Position numbers and translations under genes: made by a program. From Paralithodes platypus (taxonomy: Eukaryota; Arthropoda; Malacostraca; Decapoda; Lithodidae), in assembly GCA_032716605.1 (NCBI GenBank), contig CM064481.1, positions 17,850,811 to 17,914,810 on the forward strand: DNA of 64,000 nt, written 5' to 3'. The notes under the pieces are model-generated. The model had not been told where the DNA came from and did not search any database. It was given only the letters and a program-made list of their open reading frames with translations. Below are positions 11,729-22,321 of this stretch, piece by piece (within the stretch, counting starts at the first letter, position 1; each line of letters starts with the position of its first letter).

Positions 11729-12079
11729 TTGTTCGCATCGGGGGTGCCGCGCCAGTTGCCTCTGGACCTCTCCCTCCGGCCTCGCGCTCCGGGGGGGGGT
11801 CCGGACGCTTTCATGGTCGCCTGGTACGGGTGGCGGTCGATATTCATCTTTCCGCACCCAGACGCGCTGTTGATGTGCCCAGTCCTCGCGGAGCTGCGGC
11901 TGTACCTCGGCTGCGTCTGGCTCCTCGCGCCTCTGTGGCCGGCACGGACTTGGTCCGCCCGGTTGCCGCGGTGGTGCCCGAGTCCGGTCCCTCTACCTGT
12001 CTCCGGCTTCCACTTGGGCTAGGTTGGGGCCCTGCGGACCTCTTTGGCCTTCGCATCGTGCTTGTTCATGAGGCACGGT

Positions 12080-13060
12080 GGCTCCCGGTTCCCGGCCGGG
12101 CCCTGACTGACTTCCTGCAGCGTTCCAGGCCGTCTTCTCCTTGGGGGACTTACGGGTCCCGCTGGAGGTCTTTTACTAGGTGGCTACAGGCCACTCGCCT
12201 GCCAGTTGGCTCTCCTTCCCTCGTCCTACGCTCCTTGTTTCACCTCTTCCGTACACGTCGCTTTCCAGTCGACGCTATACGTACCCACTTGTCTGCCGTC
12301 CGGGGGGTTCTTTGGGTCCGTCGCTGGGCTGGTCGTTCCGCCACGGGAGCTGGATTCCTTCCTGACGGCTGCCTTCCGGGATCGACCGCCTCCGCGCCAG
12401 GTCCCTCCGCAGTGGGATCTGGGGCGGGCTCTGGTCCTTCTGGCTTTCCCCACGTATACAAGGGCCGCTACGCCGGTTCCGTTGCTCGGGCGTCCACTCT
12501 TCCTTGTCGCTCTGGCCACTGGGGATCGGGTGTCTGCACTAGCGGCATTGTCACGGCCCCGGGACTGCGTGCGATTCTCCCCGTCCTTGCATGGCGTCTC
12601 GTTCGCCTCCTCCCCTCCTTTTGTTACCACGCATGGGAGGGAGGCCCCCGTATTCCAGCCTTTCGCCGTCCAGGCTTTACGGCGTGGGCATCCTCGCCAT
12701 GTGTTGTGCCCGGTGTCAGCCTTGCACTCCTCTGTTGCGTCTGTGGCGCCGCCTTCGGGTACTGCTGTGTGGGTGTCTCCTCGGACAGGTGGGAGGCTCT
12801 CGCAGGTGCAGATGGGCCGCCACGTTTGTCGGACCGTTCGTGCCCGTCACCCTGTTTGTAGGGGTTCTGCGCACGATGTCAGATCCTTTGCTGCCTCCTT
12901 CCGGTTCCTGCCACGTCGATCCTTCCCTGCCATCGCCTCAGCGGTTTTGTGGTCTTCTATCAATTCCTTCATCTCCTCCTACCTCTCCGTGTCCAGTGTT
13001 CGACCCCCTCGGCCGGTGATTGCTCTCGGGGGTCGTGTTTCCTGGTGCTCTGGCGAAGAT
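12080..13060 (+). pseudogene. DIRS-B tyrosine recombinase
   Basis: The N-terminal core-binding part (YGSRWRSFTRWLQATRL near 12150) is in one frame and the catalytic part in the next; the switch is near the G-run at 12301. Catalytic residues are visible: first Arg in LATGDRVSALAAL (codon 12527-12529), HDVR (His 12872-12874, Arg 12881-12883), and Tyr in FISSYLS (12980-12982). The product would resolve and integrate the circular cDNA of a DIRS element. The end is set by similarity with the DIRS-A and DIRS-C recombinases, which stop soon after a P-x-IALG/R segment. Apart from the frame switch the domain looks well preserved. Confidence 0.8.
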
Positions 13061-13481
13061 CCCTGGTCTTCCCCCTTGTCCCTCGTTCTTTTCCTTTGTT
13101 TTGTTTTGACAAAGGGGGGCCCCCCCCCCCTACGGGTTTGCAACACTGGATTGCAAGTTTGGGATTATGTATTGTTCCAGTACATAAGTGTTTTTGCCAC
13201 ATTGAAAATTGTGTTTTGTTCTTGTGTTCAGTGTTTTTGTTGGTTTTTGAAGAAAAGGGTTTTTGGGTACAGTACCTTTTTGGTTTCAGACAAGTCTATG
13301 TTTTTGCATTACTATGAATGACGGGCATGTGTTAAAACTGTTCTTTTTAGCTACTCCTCAGTTTTTCACTCTTTTATTAAACTCTCTTGTTTAACTTGTG
13401 TCTTTGTCATTCGTAATTTTGTTTTATGCATTGGTTTTTTTGGTAGGTTGGGCTTGGATGTCCTCCTCCTATTTGTTATGC
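13061..13481. other. 3' non-coding part of DIRS-B
   Basis: AT content rises sharply after the recombinase. There is a C10 run near 13117 and T-rich sequence with ATTAAA near 13374, but no gene. It leads into the ICR. Confidence 0.6.
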
Positions 13482-13595
13482 AGCCTTGACGTTGGATTTG
13501 CCAAGACTACTAACAAATTGGGAGGTTTGACGTACCTCCCAACCTACCAAATAGGAAAACCTACTATTTGGTAGTAGTCTTGGAAAATCCAACGT
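13482..13595. repeat. internal complementary region (ICR) of DIRS-B
   Basis: First part is the reverse complement of the left end (GCCAAGACTACTAAC), second part the reverse complement of the right end. The junction in the middle, AATTTGTTAG on the opposite strand, gives the sequence of the predicted circular form and fixes the element ends at 5500 and 14005. Confidence 0.9.
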
Positions 13596-13657
13596 ACATA
13601 ATACCCTCCCTCACGCCGGACCCCTGCCCATCCGCGTTCTTCTGCTGACGTGAGATG

Positions 13658-14005
13658 TGATGACAAGAGAGGGTCGCTCATGCGCACGTTCGACAGGGAT
13701 CTGCACATGACGGAACACGGGATGGGCCTTAAGCGGTAACTAAGGTAAACCCCTTTTTCTTCTCTTCTATGCTTTTTTCACCTTCGGTGGTAGTTTTGGT
13801 TAATGTACAACGTCTCCTAGAGCAAGATAAGGAGTAGACTCTAGACGTTTTCTTTTTAACCGCGGTTGGAATGACGACATAGCAGTCAAAATAGACAAGT
13901 CGTCATTGCAATTAGGTTAATAGCCTTGACGTTGGATTTTCCAAGACTACTACCAAATAGTAGGTTTTCCTATTTGGTAGGTTGGGAGGTACGTCAAACC
14001 TCCCA
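13658..14005. repeat. right terminal inverted repeat of DIRS-B
   Basis: Reverse complement of 5500-5800, plus a unique outermost part (about 13950-14005, CCTATTTGGTAGGTTGGGAGG) that is only repeated in the ICR. This asymmetry of the two ends is usual for DIRS elements. Confidence 0.9.
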
Positions 14006-14085
14006 GACATGTACCAGCCTTGCATAATTCCAACTAAGGATAGCCCAACAAGGCCGTTAGGCGTATTTCCATTGGGGTCCTTGTA
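14006..14085 (-). mobile_element. LINE 3' fragment, half 2
   Basis: Minus-strand coding end (DPNGNTPNGLVGLS) of the fragment whose tail lies at 5401-5499. After it the CCGGCG repeat resumes with ATAAAACCCGGCGG. Confidence 0.6.
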
Positions 14086-15440
14086 CATAAAACCCGGCGG
14101 TTGTACCTTCGGGTGGTTATATTAACGGATTTGCGATTCGAGATAATTTGCCAAACAATTGATTGATACAATAGGGTATCACGGCCTTCAAGACGGCGAT
14201 CTTTGAGGGCTTCTGGGAGAAGCCGGATTAGAGATTAAGATAGGCTTAGACTTTTTATGGGATAAAAAGATGCCGGAATCTTACTAGTGTTTCAAGTGTA
14301 AAGGGTTACTTGAAAGACTTCATCTTTAATAAAGATATGCTTTATCTTTATGAGGATTAAGAAGTTATGCTTAATTCTTTTGGACAGATAAAAGATATGC
14401 TGAAATCTTTAATAAGCCATTGAAACAATGCCGTTTGTTTGTTTAGTCTTTCCCTCCCGGCGACCTTTTTACAAAGAGGTCTGGGGCAGGTACAATTGGT
14501 TTGACATTGCATATAAAACCCGGCGGTTGTACCTTTGGGTGGTTATATTAACTGATTTGCAATTCGCGATAATTTGCCAAACAATTGATTGATACAATAG
14601 GGTATCACAGCCTTCAAGACGGCGATCTATGAGGGCTTCTGGGTGACGCCAGATTAGAGATTAAGATAGGCTTAGACTTTTTATGGGATAAAAAGATGCC
14701 GGAATCTTACTAGTGTTTCAAGTGTAAAGGGATACTTGAAAGACTTCATCTTTAACCCTTAAAAAGCGGCTCACCACATAAGTCAAGTTGAAAAAACTGG
14801 CAAAAAACGGGTGAAAAAAGGGTGGAAATCGAGTGAAAATGGGTGGGATAGTAATGATCCATACGTCCGACATCTGTGGCCTCCCGGCCCACACTAACTC
14901 CAGTTCCCCCACCGCGCGTGAGGATGACAGTGTAACCAATAGTTCGCTAAAAGTGAGCAAGGTAGCAAAATCAGCTAAACTTCCATCTTCGAGGTAACAC
15001 TGTCAGTGCTCCACGAGTGCTACGTAGCTGTATGTGGCGTCATTGTGTAGCGATTTCCACCTAGTTTTCGGCGCAATACAGTTCCTTTCATACTGATGGT
15101 TGATATAGCAGTCAGAACGGCCCAGAAAGGACCAAAACGGCCACAGAGCACCCGCTAGAGGAGGGTTAATAAAGATATGCTTCATCTTTATGAGGATTCA
15201 GAAGATATGCTTAAATCTTCTGGACAGGTAAAGATATGCTGAAATCTTTAATATGATACTAAAGGACAACGAAAAGTAGTGGTGGAGTGCTACGGTTCGT
15301 TGACCGGCGGTTTTGAGGCACATATTTTGTACCGTTTTTTGGGTGTAACCCTATGAGCATTAATCCCCGGAAAATTCTCTTTCCAGGGCGGATTACCGGT
15401 GTTGCACCAGGTGACCAGGTAGTTCCCGGGGGCGGGGTAG
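14086..15440. repeat. CCGGCG repeat region, continuation
   Basis: Resumes the unit interrupted at 5400; matches 3450-3940 closely, then another partial unit. It is cut by a TTAA element at 14752-15169. Beyond 15440 similarity is lost; 15540-15690 is AT-rich with no gene. Confidence 0.75.
14752..15169. mobile_element. TTAA miniature element, family M2
   Basis: 410-bp body between TTAA at 14752-14755 and 15166-15169, ends CCCTT and GAGGG. The repeat unit on both sides (CATCTTTAA|TAAAGATATG at 3709) shows the empty site, which confirms the limits. No transposase is encoded. Confidence 0.9.
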
Positions 15441-15779
15441 TTTTCCCCCAGTCTCTGTCGTGTCGGCACTTGAACCTCTCATTGCTGTATGTTCAATGCC
15501 GTTAAGCTCAGGTAGCCCTATCTTATTTTTATTTGTTAATGAAATAATTTAATAGCTGAATCATAATAAACATATATATTTTCTATGATTATATTATGAT
15601 GATATTGTGTTTATTTATAGTAATTTATTTTAATACCATTAAATATAAATTAAATTAATTAGTATACTTTATGATTTTGCTCACCAGCTCTGCTTTCAAT
15701 GTGTTAATGAGCTATGGGAGCTTTTAATTATCATAAAACCTTTACGGGACTCGGACGAGGGCTCCCGTTCAGGGAGTAT
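15441..15779. other. AT-rich spacer in DIRS-A
   Basis: Low-complexity AT-rich sequence (15540-15690) with short repeats of TATATTATGAT type. No gene seen. Confidence 0.5.
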
Positions 15780-17022
15780 ACCGAGCTCGGAAGCGAGGGA
15801 CAGCCACAGCCAAGGTGTATGGCGATACTCACAGTCGTACCTCACCCGCCGGACGATAACGCCGGCGGGCGGACCTGACGCTCTGATGACGGACGAGAAC
15901 AGGTTGAGTTCCATTTATCTCTTTTCCGCCGCCAGACGCGTCTCTAATGTGCCACGTAGTCAACAAACTACAGGATTAGCGAGGCGTAGTCTCGCTAATC
16001 GCGCCCCTGTGGCCGGCGCAGTGTGGTACCAGCATTTGAACACGTGGTGCCCGCACCCAGTGTCCCTCCTGGTCGGGTTGTTCCACTTAGAACACAATTG
16101 GCAACCTAGAAACCTCGCGGACTTGTTCATTTTGGACATTCAGGAGGCCAAGTGGCTAGCACCTTATGGTAGCGACGTGACCAAGATATTCACGAATCAA
16201 TATACCCAGTCTACAAAGCGACAGTTTCAATCGCATTGGAAAGCTTTTACGTCGCGGATTCTTAGAACAAAACAAACTGTGCCCTCGGTGGCGTTGGTTG
16301 TTTATTATTTAATTTATCTGTTCATGCAGAAACATTTATGTGAAAGTGATTTATGTGGGCAGGTTTTAAACTCCGCCCACCTCCCCGTCAGCTCAGGCCT
16401 ACATGGTCTCTGGACAAAGCATCGTCGTTATTCTCATTCCCGTATGTACCAAAGACTGCAGATTTTACAAAAGGGCAGTATTCCTTATGGCTTTGGCTAC
16501 CGGGAACAGAGTATCTGAGCTGGCGGCGATGAGCAACGCACCTAATTGCCTCAGGTTTGATAGGCTTCATGAGTGTATTCACATTGCACCTTCCCCAGGA
16601 TTCATAGCCGAGATTGAGCACAGTGAACACGTGTTTTCAGAGTTCACGGTGCCGGCGTTAAACAGGGGAAAGGTGCACCATCTTTTTTGCCCAGTGCAAG
16701 CTCTAACCAAATATTTCAGAGTGGCACCTCTAAATCACCAGGGTGCTTTATGGGTCGCAAGTCCGGGTGTGAACGATTGATGGAGCGTACACTGGCTTCT
16801 CTCTTGGTCGAGGACTTTAAAGAGAAGAATCCCGGCGTTGTGGGTAAGACCCACGATTTACGCAAGGGGACAGCCTCTTTACGTTTCCTTAATAATCTTT
16901 CGGTGGAAGTTATTACGTCCACACAGTTGTGGGCCTCTAATCAGGAGTTTTTGCCTCAATACCTTTCAGTAGCTCTGGACAAACCTTCCTTGCCATGTAT
17001 AGCTTTACGGCAGAGGGTCTAG
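15780..17022 (+). pseudogene. DIRS-A tyrosine recombinase relic
   Basis: A linker like that before other DIRS YR domains (YLFSAARRVSNVP near 15910) leads into the N-terminal part (RQFQSHWKAFTSRIL, 16219-16262). The catalytic part has LMALATGNRVSELAAMS (near 16485-16535, first Arg), THDLRKGTASLRFLNN (near 16849-16896, His and Arg) and LPQYLS (Tyr 16960-16962), ending IALRQRV at 17022. These parts are in three different frames, with breaks between about 16370 and 16480 and near 16740-16780, so it is not functional. Sequence is more like the DIRS-C recombinase than that of DIRS-B. Confidence 0.8.
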
Positions 17023-17712
17023 GTGGCCCTTTTAGTCACGTTTAGTTTAATTTCAAGAAAAAGGGGGGGGAGGGTGCAGTCAGTGTGACATAGGACACCC
17101 TAGACCCCTCCGGAGTATGTGTTCGGAACATACGAGCTGTGATACTGGTTGTAGGCATTGTATTATAAAATTTCTCTGTAGTATTCATTGCAGGAAATTG
17201 TGCTAAAGGCCAATAGTAGTGTTACGACAATTCTTGTTGTAAGTAGCTTTGGCTGTGAAGCAATAGATTTTTGAGAAATCTCGGTAGTGGCAACTACAAC
17301 TTTTACTTTTGCAGTAATTACTTCTGCATAAGTACACGAGTTCAGTACTTCTACGAATGTACAAGAATTCATTTATGTTTGGTTATATTTTTAGGAATAT
17401 ATCCACTAGTTAATGGGGTTTATATGTGCACATGTAAACTTATAAGTTTTTAGTTTTCACCACTTACTTTAAGTGGGGTGCCTTCTTAACTAGCAGATCT
17501 GTGCACAGAGTCTGAGAGTTAACCCTTTTTCAAGCAGGCTTCTTTGAAGCACGCTCCTGCTTGTACCCCTTTTTGAAGATTTAGGCTGTATAAAGTTTAT
17601 GCACCCGAATATCTCTTTTTTACAAAAGTAAGAATACTATGTGGTTGTTTGATTATCTGCTTTTCTAGGGTTATGATATGATTACGAATGTCCCCCTCCA
17701 GTCTTAGAAATC
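17023..17712. other. 3' non-coding part of DIRS-A
   Basis: Contains a G8 run near 17064 and no recognisable gene. T-rich in the second half. It separates the recombinase from the ICR, as in DIRS-B. Confidence 0.55.
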
Positions 17713-17820
17713 AGGCATGTTCGTCAATGATGGAGGGGCCACTAATAAATTATAGGTTTGACTCCTGTAAGGAGATAAAGAAAACCTAATATTTAGTAGT
17801 GGCCCCATAATCATTGACGA
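17713..17820. repeat. internal complementary region (ICR) of DIRS-A
   Basis: Begins with the complement of the left end (GGAGGGGCCACTAATAAAT) and continues with the complement of the right end (TATAGGTTTGACTCCTG... to GTAGTGGCCCC). The join defines the predicted circle junction and the ends of the element at 670 and 18237, with a shared AT. Confidence 0.9.
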
Positions 17821-17892
17821 CTGGGGCCCTCCCGACCATCCCCTTCCCATTCGTTGATGTATTAAGGATTTTGGTTTACTTGATATGTCAGT

Positions 17893-18237
17893 GAAGGAAG
17901 AATGACGCCTGAATCAGCGTCTGGTCAAAGATCCACACAAGTACATCCACGATATGATGGAAAGCTTATTGGATAGTTATTCTTATTTTCTTTTTGTTTT
18001 TTATTTTTTACGAAGTTTTTTTGTAGTGAGAACCCAATTCATAATGACTGAAGCCATGAGTGAGGTCGCGTGCGCTCATGATGAAGGCTCCTCAGATTTT
18101 AAATGCTCTGCGCGGTAGATTCAAACTACGGCGGATTAGTGTTTAAAGAGGTGTAATAGGCATGTTCGTCAATGATGGAGGGGCCACTACTAAATATTAG
18201 GTTTTCTTTATCTCCTTACAGGAGTCAAACCTATAAT
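17893..18237. repeat. right terminal inverted repeat of DIRS-A
   Basis: Pairs with 670-980; the outermost 50 bp (CTAAATATTAGGTTTTC ... CCTATAAT) is unique to this end and to the ICR. Confidence 0.85.
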
Positions 18238-18605
18238 GTCGCCTGCGTAGGAAGCTATATTTATTTGGCGTGCATGGGGTGTGGATAGATCATGCATGAA
18301 AGGTTAGTAAACATACCTAGTAAACATGGAGCCTGGCCGGTAAGTAGATGGGTCCTGCACAGCCATAACAGTGTAAGGTTCCTCTACGGGTACAACACCA
18401 AGCTGAAAAAAAGAGCACACCTTTTAAAATTCTGCTATAGCTATTATTACATTGTTTTATTAAATTTAGGAAAGACCTACGGAAGGCAAAGAGTTCATTG
18501 AGATAGTCTATACCACTGATTCACAGATATTCTTCCTAGCTTATTAACCCCTTTATTTGCTAGGACGTGTGACCGGAACCGCGCTTTGTGCGGAGCTTTC
18601 GGTCT
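18238..18605. other. unassigned sequence right of DIRS-A
   Basis: No gene or repeat recognised. GTCGCC at 18238 is the right flank of the DIRS-A insertion. Confidence 0.5.
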
Positions 18606-19093
18606 TTAACCCTCCAGCCCCAGCTATGTATTATATATATATTCCTCGAAACCCAGGTGTTTTGGCCGAAAAACGTCTAGGCTAGGCTACCGTATATTCG
18701 TTAATCAGACTGCTTCCCGCATTCCCGCGCATCCCCAAGCGTAGCTGTGTTATTTACCTGTAGAATGGCATTAAGTAGAGCTCTCTAAGTCAACTGGTTG
18801 AGCTGTGATGATGATTTCATTGGAGATAACTTTATGGCCAAAACAGCCACTTTACACCACTTTTCGATACTTAACAACAACATACAGGCACACACGAACA
18901 AGCGACGCTCTCCTTCTTGTGGCCGGAGATGCGGGGCGTCGGTCCAGCCGGCTGTTGTTTACATGCGTCGGACCGACGCCTCGCACACGAAGCTCACAGG
19001 CTTTCAACCACTGGGCGTTCAAGAGGCCTTCCGGGCAGCTGTTATATGTTTTTTTATGGGCGTTCAAGAGGCCTTCCGTGGTGAGAGGGTTAA
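18606..19093 (-). mobile_element. TTAA miniature element, family M1, copy 2
   Basis: Inverted copy of 5847-6335, bounded by TTAA at 18606-18609 and 19090-19093. Over the central 350 bp it is almost identical to copies 1 and 3; near its end (19030-19085) the GGCGTTCAAGAGGCCTTCCG unit is repeated twice, as in copy 3. Confidence 0.9.
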
Positions 19094-19924
19094 ATTTGTG
19101 TATGTACCGGTATGTATGTGGGGACGCCTATCATCCACTTGAAATTGATACATTCAAGTATTAATAACCTTCACCAAAGGGAGACTCGTCTGTCGCGATT
19201 TTTACGACTGTTGTACAGTACACCTGAAACTCCGTTTTCTGTAATCCCATTTTCTTACAACGCACGATCTCGAAGGTGTTTTTCGGTCTCCCGCAGTACC
19301 GTTTAGTGATTTTATGATTTCTACATTATTATGTAGAGCAGCGGGTGTCTAGGTTAGGTTAATGACAATACAGTATTGTCATCAGAGGAGGCAGGTGATT
19401 GGTTTGTTTATGGTATGTGGCGTCGGCTGCGGTCCGCGAGCGTCTACCTTGCCGAATCTCATTTTCAATGGAAGCATTAATCTAACATGACAACCTAACT
19501 TAACTTGGGGGCTGCTTTCCCCTGACTCCCACAATTCGAACATCAGTAGGGCTTCCTGAATATGGTAAGACTAAAAAAAAAAGACTCAGTTTCAAAAATA
19601 ATAAAAAAATAGGGGGAGTACAGTAGGCTATAGGTGTAGATTTAGCCTACCCCCACTACTCCTAATATTGCCCATAGGTCTCTTCCAGAACATCTATGAG
19701 TATTAGACTTTATGGGTTAAATAAGGGTGGAAGCAAGAAAGGCGGCCATCAGCCATCTTGAGTCAGTGGAGATCTATTGTGTTCACTATTCCACCATATT
19801 TTCAATATTTTGTCATTCTCTAGGCCTATAAAAGTCTAGTCTACATCAATTAAAATACCAGCGGAGCTCTGGAGTCAGCGCCGCAGCAGCCCCGAGGTTA
19901 GATTAGGTTTAATGACAAGGGGGG
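19094..19924. other. unassigned AT-rich sequence
   Basis: No gene recognised. Scattered words such as TTAGGTTAATGACAA recur near 19340-19370 and 19900 in the neighbourhood of repeat family X. Confidence 0.45.
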
Positions 19925-20160
19925 TGTATGTCTGGTAAGAGATGTGTTATCGGGCGTACCACTACCGACATACAGCATAACTCAACCTCTCTAAAACATT
20001 AACCTAACCAAACAACCTAACCTAGTAGCCTATTCATGTAGTAATGAGAATACTAGGTTAGGTTAGGCTTTTTAGCTACTGGTAGGTTAAGTATTTATAG
20101 ATGATTTATGTTGTATGTCGGTAGTGGTACGCCCGATACACAACTCTTACCGTATGTCTT
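19925..20160. repeat. fold-back (long palindrome) with X-type ends
   Basis: The two arms are inverted: GTACCACTACCGACATAC (near 19958) against GTATGTCGGTAGTGGTACGCCC (near 20115), and CATTAACCTAACC against GGTTAGGTTAGGC. The centre is near 20043. The arm ends match the end of repeat family X at 31620-31680. Confidence 0.75.
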
Positions 20161-20203
20161 AACAAAGTTAACATTGTTGGATAGCCTAATGGCTAACTAG
20201 GCT

Positions 20204-20420
20204 ATTTTTTTTTTTTTTTTTTTTTATTATGGGTTGAAGGGCCAGAGGATTCGAAGACCCCTTTTCACCCTGCCACGTAACCTATTTTACTGTCAGGCAA
20301 AACAGAGGCAAGGGGTGTGAGGAGATTGCCCAAATATCTCCACCTGTCGAGAATCGAACTCGGTCCTCCCGGTTAGAAAACGAGCGCTCTACTAATGTCG
20401 CTACAGGCCACCTCAGAGAT
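20204..20420 (-). mobile_element. tRNA-derived SINE
   Basis: On the minus strand there is a tRNA-like head: a box A-like TAGCGACATTAGTAGAGCG, an anticodon-stem-like part, and a B box GAGTTCGATTCTC (complement near 20345-20357). About 130 bp of unrelated body follows and a poly(A) tail (T run at 20204-20226 on the plus strand). It is not a functional tRNA: the stems are poor and the unit carries a SINE body and tail. Confidence 0.75.
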
Positions 20421-20990
20421 ACTAATTTCCAGTGGTAATGATATATGATATAGGCCTAGCCAATACAGGACATAAAGATTGTATAGCCTAGGCATAATTA
20501 TCGAGGTACGGTACCTGAATTGGAGACTTGATAACATTTAGGCCTAGCCTACCGACAAATTTACCAATTTGCCCCCATAAGTAGCCTAAATTATTACTGT
20601 AGAGAGTAGACCATAACCAAGAAAAACAAAGTTGGTCAATATACACTATACAGGAGACGCAACAATATAGGTAGCAAATTTCTAATGGTAGTTTTGGGTT
20701 CCTATCATCATATGCTTCATTTCTAGGCTATACTGTATACTTTTTATCCCCGGGGAAAAAAAAAAAATCTTGGGATTTTGTTTTGTTTTGGTCATTAGGA
20801 CCTAATGATTAACCTAACCAAAAAACCTAACCTAACCTAACCTAACCTAATAGCCCCCAAATACATTTAGGTTAGGTTAGGTTAGGTTTTTGGGGCAAGA
20901 ATGTAGTTACCGGGTGTACCGCCCGTTTTGTTTACACTACGCGGACGCTCACCATCATGTTCCCGTCTATTTTAACTGCCTTTGGATACA
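20421..20990 (+). repeat. repeat family X, left copy, with TTAGG blocks
   Basis: Matches 31620-33000 in inverted orientation: GGTAGTTTTGGGTTCCTATCA (20683), CCCCGGGGAAAAAA (20748) and GTAGTTACCGGGTGTACC (20903). It contains CCTAACCTAACCTAACC blocks at 20823-20850 and 20870-20888 (inverted) that are shorter in the right copy, so the telomere-like repeats belong to the element. No coding capacity seen. The classification is open. Confidence 0.65.
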
Positions 20991-20999
20991 AAAAATACA

Positions 21000-21080
21000 T
21001 TATCCTAACCAAACAACCTAACCTAACCTAACCTAGTATTTTAGATTTATAAGTATTTATTTTAACATAAGAAAATGGGA
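21000..21080. repeat. short (CCTAA)n block
   Basis: CCTAACCAAACAACCTAACCTAACCTAACC at 21004-21033, the arthropod telomere-type pentamer, next to the right edge of the X copy. Confidence 0.7.
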
Positions 21081-21096
21081 GTCTTCAGAAAGCCGA

Positions 21097-21677
21097 TTGG
21101 CCTACACAAGGCAGATCCCTGTCACACCCAACCCTAATTATAAGCCCAGCTTTAAAACACCATTAGGACTTACCTCACCGAAACGGTCAGATGTTAGAAA
21201 AACGGGGATCTGCAGATCCCCACACCTGACAGATCACCCTCACACCCAACCCATCTTGTCCATATGCCTATCTAATTGTATCTTAAAGCTCCCAATCGTT
21301 CTTGATCCCACTATAGCACTTGGTAGCCTATTCCACCTATCTACAACTCTGTTACCAAACCAATATTTGCCTATATCTTTCTTGAAACAAAATTGATCTA
21401 ATTTGAAACCATTTGTACGAGTTCTTTCGCTATCACTGAGCTTTAGTACATTTTTCATGTCCCCTTTATTAATCCCACTAACCCACTTGAATACCTCTAT
21501 CATGTCCCCTCTAACTCTGCGTCTCTCTAACGAATGTAAGCCTAATTTCTTCAATCTTTCTTTATACGGAAGATTTCTAATATTATGGATAATTTTTGTC
21601 ATTCTATGTTGTACTCTCTCCAATGAATCTATGTCCATTCTGGAGATGGATGTAGAGTTCGGGCGTACGGTCGTCAT
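21097..21677 (-). mobile_element. CR1/L2-like LINE C-terminal fragment
   Basis: The minus-strand frame 21677-21240 reads SLERVQHRMTKIIHNIRNLP, then LHSLERRRVRGDMIEVFKW and a tail with WNRLPSAIVGS, the conserved C-terminal region of CR1/L2-type LINE ORF2 proteins, compare 24880-25230 and 60540-60920 here. Only the 3' end is present (5'-truncated), and its 5' side stops at the X-like sequence near 21670. Confidence 0.8.
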
Positions 21678-21772
21678 TGTTTACATAGGGCGATCGCCGC
21701 GGTCGCACTAACGTTCCCGTCTATTTCGACGCTATATTTTCTGCTATTTGCCCCCTGTCATTACTACATGAT

Positions 21773-22321
21773 ATGAAGGTAAGAAAGGAAAGGGATGTTG
21801 TGAAAGTCAAGGGGATACTGGATTACTTAGACGAGGGTTATGGATGGGTAAAAGAACTGGAGGAGGTGAGAAGGTTAGGAATATATAAGAAGGGCGAGAT
21901 GAGACCACTAAGAGTGGAACTAAAGTTTAGATCAACAGCAGAAGCAGTAGCCAATGTGAGCTGGAAATTAAATTCGACAGAGCTGAATCATATAAGGGTA
22001 AAAAAGGACCTAAGTGTAGAAGAATGAGAACAGTTAAGGGAACTCCAAGCTAAGGCTGATGAAGAGAATGGAAAGTTGTCTGAAGAGCAAAAGAAGAAAT
22101 TTTTTTGGAGAATAAGGGAAGGGCAAGTAAGGAAGTGGTACATCAGGAGCCACCAAGAACCGAAAGTAAGAGGAGTGATAGGGAAAGAGACAGAGAGACA
22201 AGTACGAAGTCAAAGCAAGGAGACGGAGCGAGAGATAATGCAGGGAGCAGGGGACCGGAGAGAGAGCCAGGATGTGGTGGAGAGGGTGGAACAGAGGGAG
22301 AGAGAGGGGGGAGGAGAATAG
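21773..22321 (+). pseudogene. LINE-1 ORF1 relic
   Basis: Encodes a charged protein with a pattern like LVELKFRSTAEAVANVSWKL (approximate) followed by RVKKDLSVEE, a stop TGA at 22025-22027, then EQLRELQAKADEENGKL and KKKFFWRIREGQ in the same frame. The LINE at 55.3 kb has the same end (RRDLPEEERKKEAELRKTAK ... NKFFYGVRKGK), so the family ORF1 is a nucleic-acid-binding chaperone-like protein with an RRM-type region. TGA is probably a decayed Arg codon (CGA). The start ATG at 21773 is the first in frame, but the N-terminus is likely truncated. Confidence 0.65.

Larger units (their letters stand above)
5500..14005 (+). mobile_element. DIRS-B: GC-rich DIRS-like YR retroelement
   Basis: 8.5 kb with inverted ends (5500-5800 and 13658-14005) and an ICR at 13482-13595 whose sequence equals the right end joined to the left end. 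The order is leader, gag-like region, RT, RNase H, YR, ICR, right end, which is DIRS architecture. The body from about 7.2 to 13.1 kb is markedly GC-rich, unlike its host DIRS-A and the rest of the window. Frames change at homopolymers (G19 at 8856, C-run near 11271, G-run near 12301), so the copy is not intact. It has no target duplication; it splits a LINE fragment. One TTAA miniature element (5847-6335) sits in its leader. Confidence 0.85.
670..18237 (+). mobile_element. DIRS-A: DIRS-like YR retroelement, nested and decayed
   Basis: The ends 670-980 and 17893-18237 are inverted copies of each other. A short region at 17713-17820 is complementary to both outer ends joined together, which is the internal complementary region of DIRS elements. 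A tyrosine recombinase relic (15780-17022) lies just before it, as expected for this order. No target duplication is seen; left flank GTATGTT and right flank GTCGCC meet at an AT that is common to both ends, which fits YR-mediated integration of a circle. DIRS elements are normally 4-6 kb; this one is 17.6 kb because of internal repeats (1993-5400, 14086-15440), a LINE fragment, DIRS-B (5500-14005) and a TTAA element (14752-15169). Gag and RT are not recognisable, so the copy is dead. Confidence 0.8.

Noticed and set aside
7681..12630. Long minus-strand open frames across DIRS-B
   Set aside because: They lie antisense to the gag-RT-YR region; the GC-rich composition removes stop codons on all frames. 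No domain pattern is seen in them.
20345..20418. Functional tRNA gene
   Set aside because: Has A and B boxes but poor stems, a SINE body and an A tail.
20823..20890. A true telomere end
   Set aside because: Only a few TTAGG units, in both orientations, inside a dispersed repeat.
21240..21677. Independent host gene on the minus strand
   Set aside because: Its sequence is the C-terminal part of a CR1/L2-like LINE ORF2.
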